Shown one piece after another: positions 1 to 9,382 of a stretch of DNA of 64,000 nucleotides. The position numbers and the translations under genes are program-made. Under the pieces are notes generated by a model. It did no database searches and was not told the DNA's origin. It worked only from the letters and a program-made list of their open reading frames with translations. Position 1 is the stretch's first letter; each line of letters begins with the position of its first letter. This stretch comes from Armatimonadota bacterium (lineage in GTDB: Bacteria; Armatimonadota; Chthonomonadetes; Chthonomonadales; Chthonomonadaceae): the NCBI GenBank assembly GCA_028871815.1, contig JAGWMJ010000001.1:62001-126000 (forward strand). Reading direction: 5' to 3'.

Positions 1-1
1 T

Positions 2-223
2 GGCTCGCTCACAGGCGAGCACGGCATTGGCGTAGAGAAGATGGACGCGATGCCGTGGATGTTTACCGACGACGACCTGAGCCTGATGCACGCCATAAAG
101 GCCGCGTTCGGCACCAGTGATTTGTGCAATCCCGGCAAGGTGCTGCCCGAAGCAAAGCGCTGCTGGGAGACGGCGCACGGACCCCGGCTGGTACGGGGCG
201 CGGCGCGCGGCGCGGCCGTTTAG
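2..223 (+). CDS. FAD-linked oxidase (GlcD-like), C-terminal fragment
   Basis: The reading frame is already open at the window edge, so only the last 73 residues are visible. The fragment contains the GEHGIG block followed by about 35 residues ending in LCNPGKVLPE. That pairing is the usual end of the FAD-oxidase C domain in glycolate oxidase subunit GlcD and D-lactate dehydrogenases. Such enzymes oxidise 2-hydroxy acids to 2-oxo acids using FAD. The last 20 or so residues (Arg/Ala rich) are not conserved in the family. The substrate cannot be told from this piece, and a GlcE or GlcF partner, if any, would lie upstream of the window or elsewhere. Confidence 0.8.
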   Translation, partial: GSLTGEHGIGVEKMDAMPWMFTDDDLSLMHAIKAAFGTSDLCNPGKVLPEAKRCWETAHGPRLVRGAARGAAV

Positions 224-603
224 AGGGGCGCACCTGCGCTCACGCCCGGCTTTTAAGGTGCTGCCCGTTTGCTACCGCCGCTTTGAGCGGCACAACCCGC
301 CCGCCTCACGACTTCTCCATGCTGCTGCGGCCGAAAACGGCAGCACGGGAGAAGGCGGCACAACCTATCCATCAGGCGATCGTATCCAGATACAACATGC
401 TCTTGCGGTTCCATCATGACGAGATGTGGCAACTCCGTTCGCAGAGGTCGACACAAGCGCCCGGCCGAAATCGGGGCACCGCAGCAGCAACGAATCCTTT
501 CTTGACTTCGTAAACACGCACAGTGGTAAGATAAGCCGCCCCGCCACGGATCAAGCTTGGGCGGGCGCAACATCCGTTCCGCCCATTGAGGTAAACCTGC
601 AGC
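224..603. other. Intergenic region between glcD-like gene and topA
   Basis: No convincing gene is seen in these 380 bases. There is a long imperfect hairpin at 301-358: arms CTTCTCC at 312-318 and GGAGAAG at 348-354, flanked by CCGCC and GGCGG, with an inner CCG-AAAA-CGG loop. It could end the upstream transcript, although no T-run follows it. The right half holds a candidate topA promoter, listed separately. A long reverse-strand open frame crosses from here into topA but has the character of an antisense shadow in high-GC DNA. Confidence 0.5.
502..532 (+). promoter_or_regulatory. Candidate sigma-70 promoter for topA
   Basis: TTGACT at 502-507 resembles the -35 box and TAAGAT at 527-532 resembles the -10 box. 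The 19-base spacer is longer than the ideal 17. The start codon of topA lies about 70 bases downstream, so a leader of about 65 bases would result. Confidence 0.35.
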
Positions 604-2793
604 ATGCCGAAATCGTTGATTATTGTGGAGTCGCCTGCCAAGACCCGAACGCTCCACAGCTTTCTGGGTGACAGTTATGAGATTATGGCGAGTAACGGCC
701 ACGTCCGCGACCTGCCGAAGCGCCGCCTGGGCGTCGACGTTGAGCACGACTTTGTACCGGCTTATGAGGCGATCCCAGACCGGCGTGATCTGCTCCAGCG
801 GCTCGCGAGCGCCGCCCGCAGAGCAGCCAATGTCTACCTGGCGTCCGATCCGGATCGCGAGGGCGAGGCGATAGCGTGGCACCTGGCGGAGGCGCTCCAT
901 CTCACCGATGCCCGCCGTATCCAGTTCAACGAAATCACGCGAGCAGCCGTCCTGGGGGCGCTGGAGCATCCGCGTGACCTGGACCTGAAACGGGTGGACG
1001 CCCAACAGGCACGTCGCGTACTCGACCGGCTCATCGGTTACAAACTCTCGCCGATCCTCTCCAGCAAGATTCAGCGCGGCCTCTCTGCCGGCCGAGTACA
1101 GTCGGTGGCGGTACGCTTGATATGCGACCGCGAGCGTGAGATTCAGGCGTTCGAGCCACAAGAGTACTGGACGCTCACCGCCAATCTCACGCCTCAACCG
1201 CCGGTCGATCCGTTTCCGTTTCCGGCAAAGCTGCACAGCCGCGCCGGCGAGCGCGTCGAACCGAAAAGCCGGGGTGACATCGACGTAGTACTCGGCGCAA
1301 TCGATGGAGCAGTGTGGCGCGTTGACGACGTGAAGGTGCGCGAGCAGAAGCGCAACGCGCCCGCGCCGTTTATCACCAGCACCTTACAGCAGGAGGCTGC
1401 GCGGAAGCTGGGATTCAGTAACAAGCGCACGATGGCGGTTGCGCAGAGCCTGTACGAAGGACTTGACCTGGGCGCGGACGGCCACGTTGGCTTGATTACC
1501 TACATGCGAACCGATTCGGTGCGCGTGGCCGCGGAGGCGCAGGCCGAGGCGCGTGCGTTCATCACCGAGCGCTACGGCGCCGTGTATGTGCCTGCCGCGG
1601 TTCGCCAGTACAAGAGCCGGGCTTCCGCTCAGGACGCGCACGAGGCTATCCGCCCAACCTCGGCATTCCGCACACCGGCGGATATGGACCGGCGGCTGGA
1701 TAACGACCAGCAGCGGCTTTACCGGCTCATCTGGCTGCGGTTTGTAGCCAGCCAGATGAACCCTGCGCGCCTGGATGTTACGACGGCGGACGTGGCGGCG
1801 ACCACCGCGGCGAGCGCTGGGCATCCGTACGTTTTTCGCGCTACCGGCTCGATCGTTCGATTCGATGGCTTTATGCGGGTCTACACGGAAGGACGAGATA
1901 CGGATGAAGAGCGCGACGAAGACAAGGCCCCGCTGCCACCACTAACAGTCGGGCAGCTGCTGGACCTTTTGAGTCTGGAGCCGAAGCAGCACTTTACCGA
2001 GCCGCCGCCTCGCTACACGGAAGCTACTCTGGTTCGCGCGATGGAAGAGAAAGGCATCGGCCGGCCAAGCACGTACGCCGCCACCATTTCGATTATTCAG
2101 GATCGTGGGTACGCCGAGCTGCGTGAGAAGCGCTTCTACCCCACGGAGCTCGGAACCACCGTGATCGATCAGTTGGTCAAACACTTTCCTACGGTGGTAG
2201 ACATCGGGTTTACAGCCGCGATGGAGACTCATCTCGATGAGGTTGAGGAAGGCACGGCCAACTGGGTCACGCTGGTACGTGATTTCTACCAGCCCTTCGC
2301 CGAAAGCATTGCCGAGGCGAAGATAAACATGGAAAACCAGAAACCGCCGCCCGTGGAGACCGATTATGTCTGTCCGGCTACGGGCGCGAAAATGCTCCTT
2401 CGCAAAGGGCGCTACGGCGCCTTTTTGGGGTGCAGCAACTACCCGAAGTGCCGCAAGCTGCTGCAGATAAATGAGGCCGGTGAGCCGCTGGACGGTCCTA
2501 ACTTTGCGTGCGGCATGGAGAAGGATCAAAGCGCGCCGGCTCTGCCAGCGAATGCCACCGCGCATACGTGCCCCGACGGGCGTGGCGTAATGGTCGTGCG
2601 ACAAAGCCGTTACGGGCCGTTCTTGGGGTGCAGCAACTACCCGAAGTGCCGCACCGCGCTCAAGATTCGCGAGGACCAGTCGCTGGAGCCGGACCAGGAG
2701 TTCAAGTGCAAATGGGGCCAGAAGGCTGCCAGGCGCACCTCGTCGCGCGCCGGCAAGCCTCCAGCACGTCCGCGGACCGGCGGCGCGTCCTAG
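604..2793 (+). CDS. topA: DNA topoisomerase I (type IA)
   Basis: Type IA topoisomerase that relaxes negatively supercoiled DNA through a 5'-phosphotyrosine intermediate. The N-terminal Toprim domain is clear: Glu9 in the IVESPAKT block, and Asp82, Asp84 and Glu86 in SDPDREGE. The active-site tyrosine is Tyr300 in ITYMRTDS, followed by the conserved HEAIRPT block. At 729 aa the length fits bacterial TopA. The C-terminus carries two topoisomerase zinc-ribbon repeats starting near Cys590 and Cys656, each ending in GCSNYPKC. Both lack the second cysteine of the usual first CxxC pair (CPATG and CPDGR), so metal binding may be weakened or lost. The ATG start gives the canonical MPKSLIIVESPAKT opening. 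The epimerase gene follows 27 bases after the stop and is probably co-transcribed. Confidence 0.97.
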   Translation: MPKSLIIVESPAKTRTLHSFLGDSYEIMASNGHVRDLPKRRLGVDVEHDFVPAYEAIPDRRDLLQRLASAARRAANVYLASDPDREGEAIAWHLAEALHLTDARRIQFNEITRAAVLGALEHPRDLDLKRVDAQQARRVLDRLIGYKLSPILSSKIQRGLSAGRVQSVAVRLICDREREIQAFEPQEYWTLTANLTPQPPVDPFPFPAKLHSRAGERVEPKSRGDIDVVLGAIDGAVWRVDDVKVREQKRNAPAPFITSTLQQEAARKLGFSNKRTMAVAQSLYEGLDLGADGHVGLITYMRTDSVRVAAEAQAEARAFITERYGAVYVPAAVRQYKSRASAQDAHEAIRPTSAFRTPADMDRRLDNDQQRLYRLIWLRFVASQMNPARLDVTTADVAATTAASAGHPYVFRATGSIVRFDGFMRVYTEGRDTDEERDEDKAPLPPLTVGQLLDLLSLEPKQHFTEPPPRYTEATLVRAMEEKGIGRPSTYAATISIIQDRGYAELREKRFYPTELGTTVIDQLVKHFPTVVDIGFTAAMETHLDEVEEGTANWVTLVRDFYQPFAESIAEAKINMENQKPPPVETDYVCPATGAKMLLRKGRYGAFLGCSNYPKCRKLLQINEAGEPLDGPNFACGMEKDQSAPALPANATAHTCPDGRGVMVVRQSRYGPFLGCSNYPKCRTALKIREDQSLEPDQEFKCKWGQKAARRTSSRAGKPPARPRTGGAS

Positions 2794-2820
2794 GCGCCGC
2801 GGACCGGCGCGCCACACCCG

Positions 2821-3915
2821 ATGCTGCAATCCGACGCGACGATCGTAACCTCCATAACGGCAGCCCCGCTCGAGACTCCGCTTCACCGGCCCTTTACGAC
2901 GGCACGTGGATCGCGCAGCGCAGCTGCTGCGGTACGTGTGACGATAACGCTCCGTTGCGGCCAGACTGGTGTTGGAGAGAGCACGCCGGTTGAGTATGTG
3001 ACCGGGGAAACGCCCGAGAGCGTGCTGCTGGCGGTGGAGACGTGCGCACCCGCGCTCATTGGCCTGGATATCCGCCGCTACAACCAGATGTTTCGCGCGA
3101 TTGCCGCCGCTGCCCCGAACAGTCCATCCGCGCGATGCGGCATGGAGATGGCGGTTTTGGACGGCCTTTGCCTTGCGCGCGGTGAGCCGCTGCAAACCCT
3201 GCTTGGTGGCGCGCTGACAAGAGTGGAAACGGACGTGACCATCCCGATCTGCGGTGAGTCGCGAGAGCTTGCCGGCCACGCATCGGAGCTTGGTATGCGA
3301 CGGTTAAAAGTGAAGCTGAGCGGCGACGCGGATGCCGATCTGCGACGGTTGGCGGAGATCCGCTCGGCCGCGCCGGATTGCCGCCTTCGTGTTGACGCCA
3401 ACCAGGCATTCTCGGTCGATGGCGCTTTGGCGTTTGTCAACCGGTTGGCGGCGACCGGCATCAGCACGGAGTTCTTTGAGCAACCAACGCCAAAGGAGGA
3501 CCTGGATGGACTGGCGCATGTGGCGGCTCACAGCCCGATACCCGTGTTCGCCGACGAATCGTGCCAAACACCGGAGCAGGCGCTCAGGATCGTCTCAACC
3601 ACGGAAGTTGCCGGACTGAACCTGAAGGCTAACAAATGCGGTATCGACGGCCTGCTGCAGATAATCCCGATTGCCCGCGCTGCCGACCGCAAAATCATGA
3701 TGGGCTGCATGCTGGAGACGCGCCGGTCCATTGCAGTGTCGCTGGCGATAGTACTCGGCACCGGCGCGTTTGATTATGTGGATCTCGACAGTCACATGCT
3801 CGTCAACGAGAATGGACCAAACCCCTGCTTCCGGCAAATCGGCGGCTGGCTGGAGTTCGCCGACGGCTGCGGCCCCGAGCTTTCGACAGCCGGTGGCAAT
3901 GACGCACCGATGTAG
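2821..3915 (+). CDS. Dipeptide epimerase, L-Ala-D/L-Glu epimerase type (enolase superfamily)
   Basis: Predicted cofactor-independent, Mg-dependent racemase of the muconate-lactonising-enzyme subgroup. It inverts the second residue of dipeptides such as L-Ala-D-Glu during murein peptide recycling. The catalytic set is complete and correctly spaced: KxK at Lys163/Lys165, metal ligands Asp192 (VDANQ), Glu220 (EQP) and Asp245 (ADES), and the second base Lys269 (LKANKCG). A DxD motif near the end (YVDLDSHML) is typical of the Ala-Glu epimerase family, where it binds the substrate amino group. The 364 aa length is normal. It lies 27 bases after topA. Exact dipeptide specificity cannot be read from sequence. 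Confidence 0.9.
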   Translation: MLQSDATIVTSITAAPLETPLHRPFTTARGSRSAAAAVRVTITLRCGQTGVGESTPVEYVTGETPESVLLAVETCAPALIGLDIRRYNQMFRAIAAAAPNSPSARCGMEMAVLDGLCLARGEPLQTLLGGALTRVETDVTIPICGESRELAGHASELGMRRLKVKLSGDADADLRRLAEIRSAAPDCRLRVDANQAFSVDGALAFVNRLAATGISTEFFEQPTPKEDLDGLAHVAAHSPIPVFADESCQTPEQALRIVSTTEVAGLNLKANKCGIDGLLQIIPIARAADRKIMMGCMLETRRSIAVSLAIVLGTGAFDYVDLDSHMLVNENGPNPCFRQIGGWLEFADGCGPELSTAGGNDAPM

Positions 3916-4244
3916 CAATTGGTATCGTTTGGGAAATGTGCCATTGTTCCCGTTAAGGCGCCGTTGATTCGGCGGGAACAAGAGGCTTGATGCGGGCCGC
4001 CTCCAGGGATTTGCAGCCGCGTACAGTATAAGCCGCCGCCGGCGGCACGAGGCGGGTACCGGCCCTGCCAAGCTGCGGCACGCTGAACTAGACCAGCAGT
4101 TCCGGCGTCTGTGGTTGCCGTCAACCGGCATGCGGCAAAAACCAGGTTGGCTGAGCCTGATCGCCACATCCGGTCAATTGGCGCCTCAAGCGCGGTCCGC
4201 TGGGTCAGGGCATCGAGGCGGGCCCGTGAGGAGTATCGAAATCG
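3916..4244. other. Convergent intergenic region with inverted repeats
   Basis: No gene is seen in this 329-base gap between convergent genes. An inverted repeat at 3944-3981 has outer arms TTGTTCC and GGAACAA and an inner CGCCG/CGGCG stem. A second perfect one at 4032-4046 reads GCCGCC-GCC-GGCGGC. Either could act as a factor-independent stop for one or both genes, but neither has a clear T-run. Confidence 0.4.
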
Positions 4245-6296
4245 CTACTCGCGGATAAATCCGTAGTATCGGCCCATCCAGTATGGAAGCAGCCACGCGG
4301 AACCGTCGTCCTCGGCGTTACCGTTCACACTGCCGCCATTCGGCTCATACGGGTTACCGTTCCACTGCATGATAACGCGCTCCGAATATGGCAGCACCCG
4401 CGTCGTCTCGACTTTGGTATCCGCATCGATGTTTACCGAGCGGAAGCCAACATCGGCTCGCTGCGTGTTGGTGCACTGCCAGTTCATCAACTCCCACGGC
4501 CAATCTTCCAGCGATTGAACCGCCTGCGGCACGTCGCAGGGCGCGCCGGTGACGCTGCCATAGACAAAATTGAAAAACGGGCTGCGCTCGGGTCTGGCAG
4601 ATTTCCAGCTGCGGTTCAGCCCCAGAATCAGCTGCGTTCGAGTGGCGGGATCCGTCGTGGTGTGCGTTATGGCCCATCGTGACATGAATGCCATCTGGTC
4701 GTCGGAGTGATTCTCCATGTACCACGGGTCTGCGATCTTTTCGTACACCGAGTTGAGCAGATAGTGATGATGCTCAATCAGGTCCTTCAACGCGGCGGTA
4801 TATTTCGGGTCGCCGGTGATATGGGCGGTCACGGTGAGGTAGGTTAGCGCCGAAAGCGAGTTCAGACCGCGCTCTTCCCACCACGTGGGGTTATCGTTGA
4901 GTTCCTGCGGGCCAAAGACGCCCCAGAGTGTGCGCCGTCCCGTAGGCCCAACCAGGTTGTAATTATGACTTAGCAGGTTATCCATGATCGCCCGGACGTG
5001 CGCGGCCAGTATCGGCTTCTCGGCAGCGTCCGCGACCAGGTCGTAGTAGACGGAGTAGGCGAAGAAGTGACCATCCAGTTCATCACTGGAGGTGTCTTGC
5101 TTGCACATCACGTTGGGATCGACGGGAGATTGGTACCAGATCTTATCGGTTTCACCGGGCAGGCGAACCGTCTCATTCGGATCGTAACCGTCAACGGTTT
5201 CGCCTTTGTGAAAAATGGCCCGCGCCGGAAAACCCGGTACGCCACTGTAATTCATGAGGTCCATCATCGCCCACATGCTCTTGTGCGCCAGTTCTCGCGC
5301 CTTCGGATCGTGCGTTGCCGCCCAGCGGAACGACTCAGCGCCCACATACACGGCCGTCCAGAGCCCGTCGTTGTCACTGGCTTCGTACGTCACGCCCTTT
5401 TCGGGGCGCCCGGGCACCTTCAGAATGCTCTCGGTTACAAACCCGTACCGGTTGTGCCGTTCGTCGGTTATCTTCTGATAGTGCTCGGCCTTTTGCGCAA
5501 GCGTCATCTCCCGGTCGTACAGGTGCGCTACGCCGTCGTTTGTGGCCACCCACGCGGAACCGTCGGGTGCAGCGGCGATAGCATTCACCCGGCTGTTCGG
5601 CAGCCACCGCGGCCCGTTGTAGTACATCCAGCGCCCGGCGCTGGTCATGCGACAGACGCCCTGGCTGGTGCCAACCCAAAGCTCCCCACGCGGACCAAAC
5701 GCCATGCAGGTCACATCCTCAAATGGCAATCCCTCCTCGCGGTTTATGGGATTCCACCAGTTGGCGCCATCTGTGGCATAAATCCCAAGCTGCGTTCCGA
5801 TCCAGACTGTGTTATTGGCGTCAACCGCTACGCAGGAGGGTATGGAATCCGGATTGATCGTCGCCTGCGCGGTCAGGTAGCTGGTTGGGAACTCAAACGG
5901 GCGCAACCGCCCAGCCATGGAGCGGTACAAACCTCTATCGGTGACCACCCATTCTGTTCCGTCCGCTGCTTTTGCAACCTGGATGGCGTGCACGCCCGTG
6001 GGCAGGCCGGGTGTCGACACGTCGATCGCTGCTGCTGCAACCGGCGGGCCGGACTTCCAGCGACCGTTGGTGAAGAGGGCGGAGCCGGCTGGGCCACTGA
6101 CCTGTACGCCTGCGCCTTCAAGCCGAACTATGGTGAAGGCGCCGGCCGGCAGGCCGTCGGCGGCGGTATATCGAGCCGACATGCGCTGGGGAAACTGGTG
6201 GACTGTCAATCCAGGCAGCGGAAGTTTTGGTGTGAGTGGATTGGTTTGTGCCACCATGAGCGTAAGCGTACAGAGGGCGTTGAATGGTAGGGCCAT
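4245..6296 (-). CDS. Secreted protein with propeller repeats and an all-alpha glycosidase-like domain
   Basis: 683 aa. The first residues contain a hydrophobic stretch compatible with a signal peptide (Leu/Ala rich, then VAQTNP). Residues from about 25 to 290 hold repeats of the two-component-regulator propeller type: GLPFEDVTCMAFGPRGELWVG, then VNAIAAAPDGSAWVAT and LYDRE. The second half is rich in Trp, His and acidic residues (ASDNDGLWTAVYVGAE, SSDELDGHFFAYSVYYD, ENHSDDQMAF). It looks like an alpha/alpha-toroid glycosidase fold, but I cannot assign a GH family. The start is 3 bases after the darA stop, so it appears to be the last gene of the R3H-tmk-darA operon, an odd place for an exported enzyme. 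Substrate unknown. Confidence 0.7.
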   Translation of the reverse strand: MALPFNALCTLTLMVAQTNPLTPKLPLPGLTVHQFPQRMSARYTAADGLPAGAFTIVRLEGAGVQVSGPAGSALFTNGRWKSGPPVAAAAIDVSTPGLPTGVHAIQVAKAADGTEWVVTDRGLYRSMAGRLRPFEFPTSYLTAQATINPDSIPSCVAVDANNTVWIGTQLGIYATDGANWWNPINREEGLPFEDVTCMAFGPRGELWVGTSQGVCRMTSAGRWMYYNGPRWLPNSRVNAIAAAPDGSAWVATNDGVAHLYDREMTLAQKAEHYQKITDERHNRYGFVTESILKVPGRPEKGVTYEASDNDGLWTAVYVGAESFRWAATHDPKARELAHKSMWAMMDLMNYSGVPGFPARAIFHKGETVDGYDPNETVRLPGETDKIWYQSPVDPNVMCKQDTSSDELDGHFFAYSVYYDLVADAAEKPILAAHVRAIMDNLLSHNYNLVGPTGRRTLWGVFGPQELNDNPTWWEERGLNSLSALTYLTVTAHITGDPKYTAALKDLIEHHHYLLNSVYEKIADPWYMENHSDDQMAFMSRWAITHTTTDPATRTQLILGLNRSWKSARPERSPFFNFVYGSVTGAPCDVPQAVQSLEDWPWELMNWQCTNTQRADVGFRSVNIDADTKVETTRVLPYSERVIMQWNGNPYEPNGGSVNGNAEDDGSAWLLPYWMGRYYGFIRE

Positions 6297-6299
6297 AGT

Positions 6300-6629
6300 C
6301 TAGAATCGCTCAAAGCGCTCCACATCCACCACGAAACAGACGGCGCCGCCCACCAGAACCTTTACGGGGCTCGGCATAAAAGTACCGACTGGTGCGGCGT
6401 CTGGTGGGAGGACGTTGACAAACTGCTCTCGCGTTTTACAACTGTCGCTGATGACGTCCACCAGGCGGTTCACTTCATCCGGCTGCACTCCGATGAGCAG
6501 CGTAACATTGCCTTCCCGGAGAAAGCCGCCGGTGCTGCCGATTTTTGTAAACTTGAACCCATTGCGGAGCAGCGCCTCGGTAATCTTGTTCTTGTCGCGG
6601 TCGTGGACCACTGTAATTACCAGCTTCAT
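6300..6629 (-). CDS. darA: Cyclic-di-AMP receptor, DarA/PstA (DUF970) family
   Basis: A 109 aa PII-like protein. The sequence MKLVITVVHDRDKNKITEAL, then FKFTKIGSTGGFLREGN and a long T-loop-like segment, matches the YaaQ/PstA/DarA family, which forms trimers that bind cyclic-di-AMP in Firmicutes. The GSTGGFL loop is the family signature. Its ATG overlaps the tmk stop (ATGA at 6626-6629), the same tmk-yaaQ order as in Bacillus. The downstream target is unknown in the family. Its presence implies c-di-AMP signalling in this organism, but no diadenylate cyclase is in the window. Confidence 0.9.
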   Translation of the reverse strand: MKLVITVVHDRDKNKITEALLRNGFKFTKIGSTGGFLREGNVTLLIGVQPDEVNRLVDVISDSCKTREQFVNVLPPDAAPVGTFMPSPVKVLVGGAVCFVVDVERFERF

Positions 6630-7285
6630 TGGATGACTCCTTCCGTGATGCGTGCTGTACTGCCGCGTATGGTGGCAATGGCCGCACCCGCGCGCTCATA
6701 GATCGACTCTTGCAGCTGTTCCGATGGCAGCGAGCCATCGAAAACTGCAAAGCGGTCGGGCTCGGCCCGGGCCATCACAGCGTACCCATCGCGAACACGC
6801 TGGTGAAACGCGAGCGGCTCGCGCTCCATGCGATTGGCCTGCTGCTGTCGCGCCATACCGACCTTTGGGTCGAGGTCGATCAGCACCGTCAGATGCGGCA
6901 TAAGGCCTCCGGTAGCAAAGCGATTGATCGTTGCGATGGTGTCAAGATCGAGGCCGCGACCGTATCCCTGGTAGGCCACGGTGGAGTCGGCGTAGCGGTC
7001 GCATATCAGGACCCCTCCGGCCTCCAGAAACGGTCTCAACTGAATTGCGACGTGCTGGGCCCGTGCTGCCAGAAACAGAAGGAGCTCGGCCGGCGCGGTA
7101 ACATCGGTTGCCAGGACTAATGCGCGGACCGCCTCCGACACGGAATCGCCACCTGGTTCACGCGTAGCCAGAACGTGCTCCCCGTCGCGCTGCAACGCCG
7201 CGCACAGCCGTGCAGCCTGGGTTGTTTTGCCCGAACCGTCAACGCCTTCGAGGCTGATAAAGACGCCGGGTATCGAGCTTTGCAT
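6626..7285 (-). CDS. tmk: Thymidylate kinase
   Basis: Phosphorylates dTMP to dTDP with ATP, an essential step in dTTP synthesis. The P-loop GVDGSGKT spans residues 14-21. The DR(Y/H) motif is DRY at 96-98 followed by STVAYQGYGRGLD, and TREPGG at 41-46 is the conserved dTMP-pocket block. The length of 219 aa is normal. The gene sits 35 bases after the R3H ATPase and overlaps darA by 4 bases, so translation is probably coupled. Confidence 0.96.
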   Translation of the reverse strand: MQSSIPGVFISLEGVDGSGKTTQAARLCAALQRDGEHVLATREPGGDSVSEAVRALVLATDVTAPAELLLFLAARAQHVAIQLRPFLEAGGVLICDRYADSTVAYQGYGRGLDLDTIATINRFATGGLMPHLTVLIDLDPKVGMARQQQANRMEREPLAFHQRVRDGYAVMARAEPDRFAVFDGSLPSEQLQESIYERAGAAIATIRGSTARITEGVIQ

Positions 7286-7320
7286 GGTTGTGAAGCCGTG
7301 GTGGAGCGGAGAGGCCGCTG

Positions 7321-9030
<1,710 letters not shown>

Positions 9031-9085
9031 GTTAGGGTGGCAACCGCCGGCTGCGCAGCACCATCTGCGGTTCAGCCGGCATGCA

Positions 9086-9091
9086 TATTAT
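9086..9091 (+). promoter_or_regulatory. Candidate -10 element of a plus-strand transcript
   Basis: An AT-rich island stands out in high-GC surroundings, with TATTAT at 9086-9091 inside a run ending at 9094. No good -35 box is seen 17 bases upstream. A transcript starting near 9099 would end at the strong terminator near 9264. Confidence 0.3.
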
Positions 9092-9098
9092 ATACGTT

Positions 9099-9264
9099 CG
9101 GGGCGGTGGCTGGGATTCCGCCGTATCCAACCACACCACCTGTGAACCCGTTTGCCCTTTTCGGCAACGAAAGAGGTCACGCAAGTCTCTATGCAATTCT
9201 GAATCACTTCAGTTCTCGATTTACCATAATCGAAGGCCCCTGCCGCCTGGCAGGGGCCATTTTT
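9099..9264 (+). ncRNA. Possible structured small RNA or 5' attenuator leader
   Basis: No open reading frame explains this stretch between the divergent R3H gene and the S1/P1 nuclease gene. It begins after an AT-rich -10-like island and ends in a near-perfect intrinsic terminator. The 5' part can fold: GGTGG near 9105 with CCACC near 9136, closing over GGAT/ATCC. A second small stem, TTGCC/GGCAA, lies near 9152-9168. It could be a free-standing sRNA of about 165 nt, or a leader whose terminator controls the nuclease gene 119 bases downstream. I do not recognise a known riboswitch class. Confidence 0.35.
9235..9264 (+). terminator. Strong intrinsic terminator
   Basis: A perfect 10-bp stem (arms 9235-9244 and 9249-9258, GGCCCCTGCC and its complement) with a GCCT tetraloop is followed directly by ATTTTTA. 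This is the best factor-independent terminator in the window and points in the plus direction, although no annotated plus-strand gene lies upstream of it within 5 kb. Confidence 0.85.
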
Positions 9265-9382
9265 ATGCCGCTCGCTCGCTCCCGCCACATGCCGGCCGGA
9301 CTTTCCGGAAATTCGTCCGCCCCGCGAGTACACTGGAGGCTGGTCCCGATTTGGAGTGAGCGCGCAGAAACCAGGGGCATAG

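Noticed and set aside
253-1236. Long reverse-strand open frame opposite topA
   Set aside because: It is antisense to a full-length conserved gene, has no family likeness and no ribosome site; such frames are common in high-GC DNA.
1942-3279. 445-codon reverse frame across topA and the epimerase
   Set aside because: Antisense shadow of two well-supported genes; composition is Arg/Leu-rich without motifs.
4032-4046. GCCGCC palindrome as an operator or attachment site
   Set aside because: Short GC-rich palindromes are expected at this base composition; at most part of a terminator.
4998-6290. 430-codon forward frame opposite the propeller/toroid gene
   Set aside because: Antisense to a gene with clear repeats and signal peptide; no recognisable domain.
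9235-9258. ZTP (pfl) riboswitch suggested by a CCGCCTGG motif
   Set aside because: The motif is simply the loop and arms of the terminator hairpin, and the required 5' half of the riboswitch is not present upstream.
9099-9264. 6S RNA as identity of the candidate RNA
   Set aside because: I could not find the long closing stem joining 5' and 3' ends or a central bubble that mimics a promoter.
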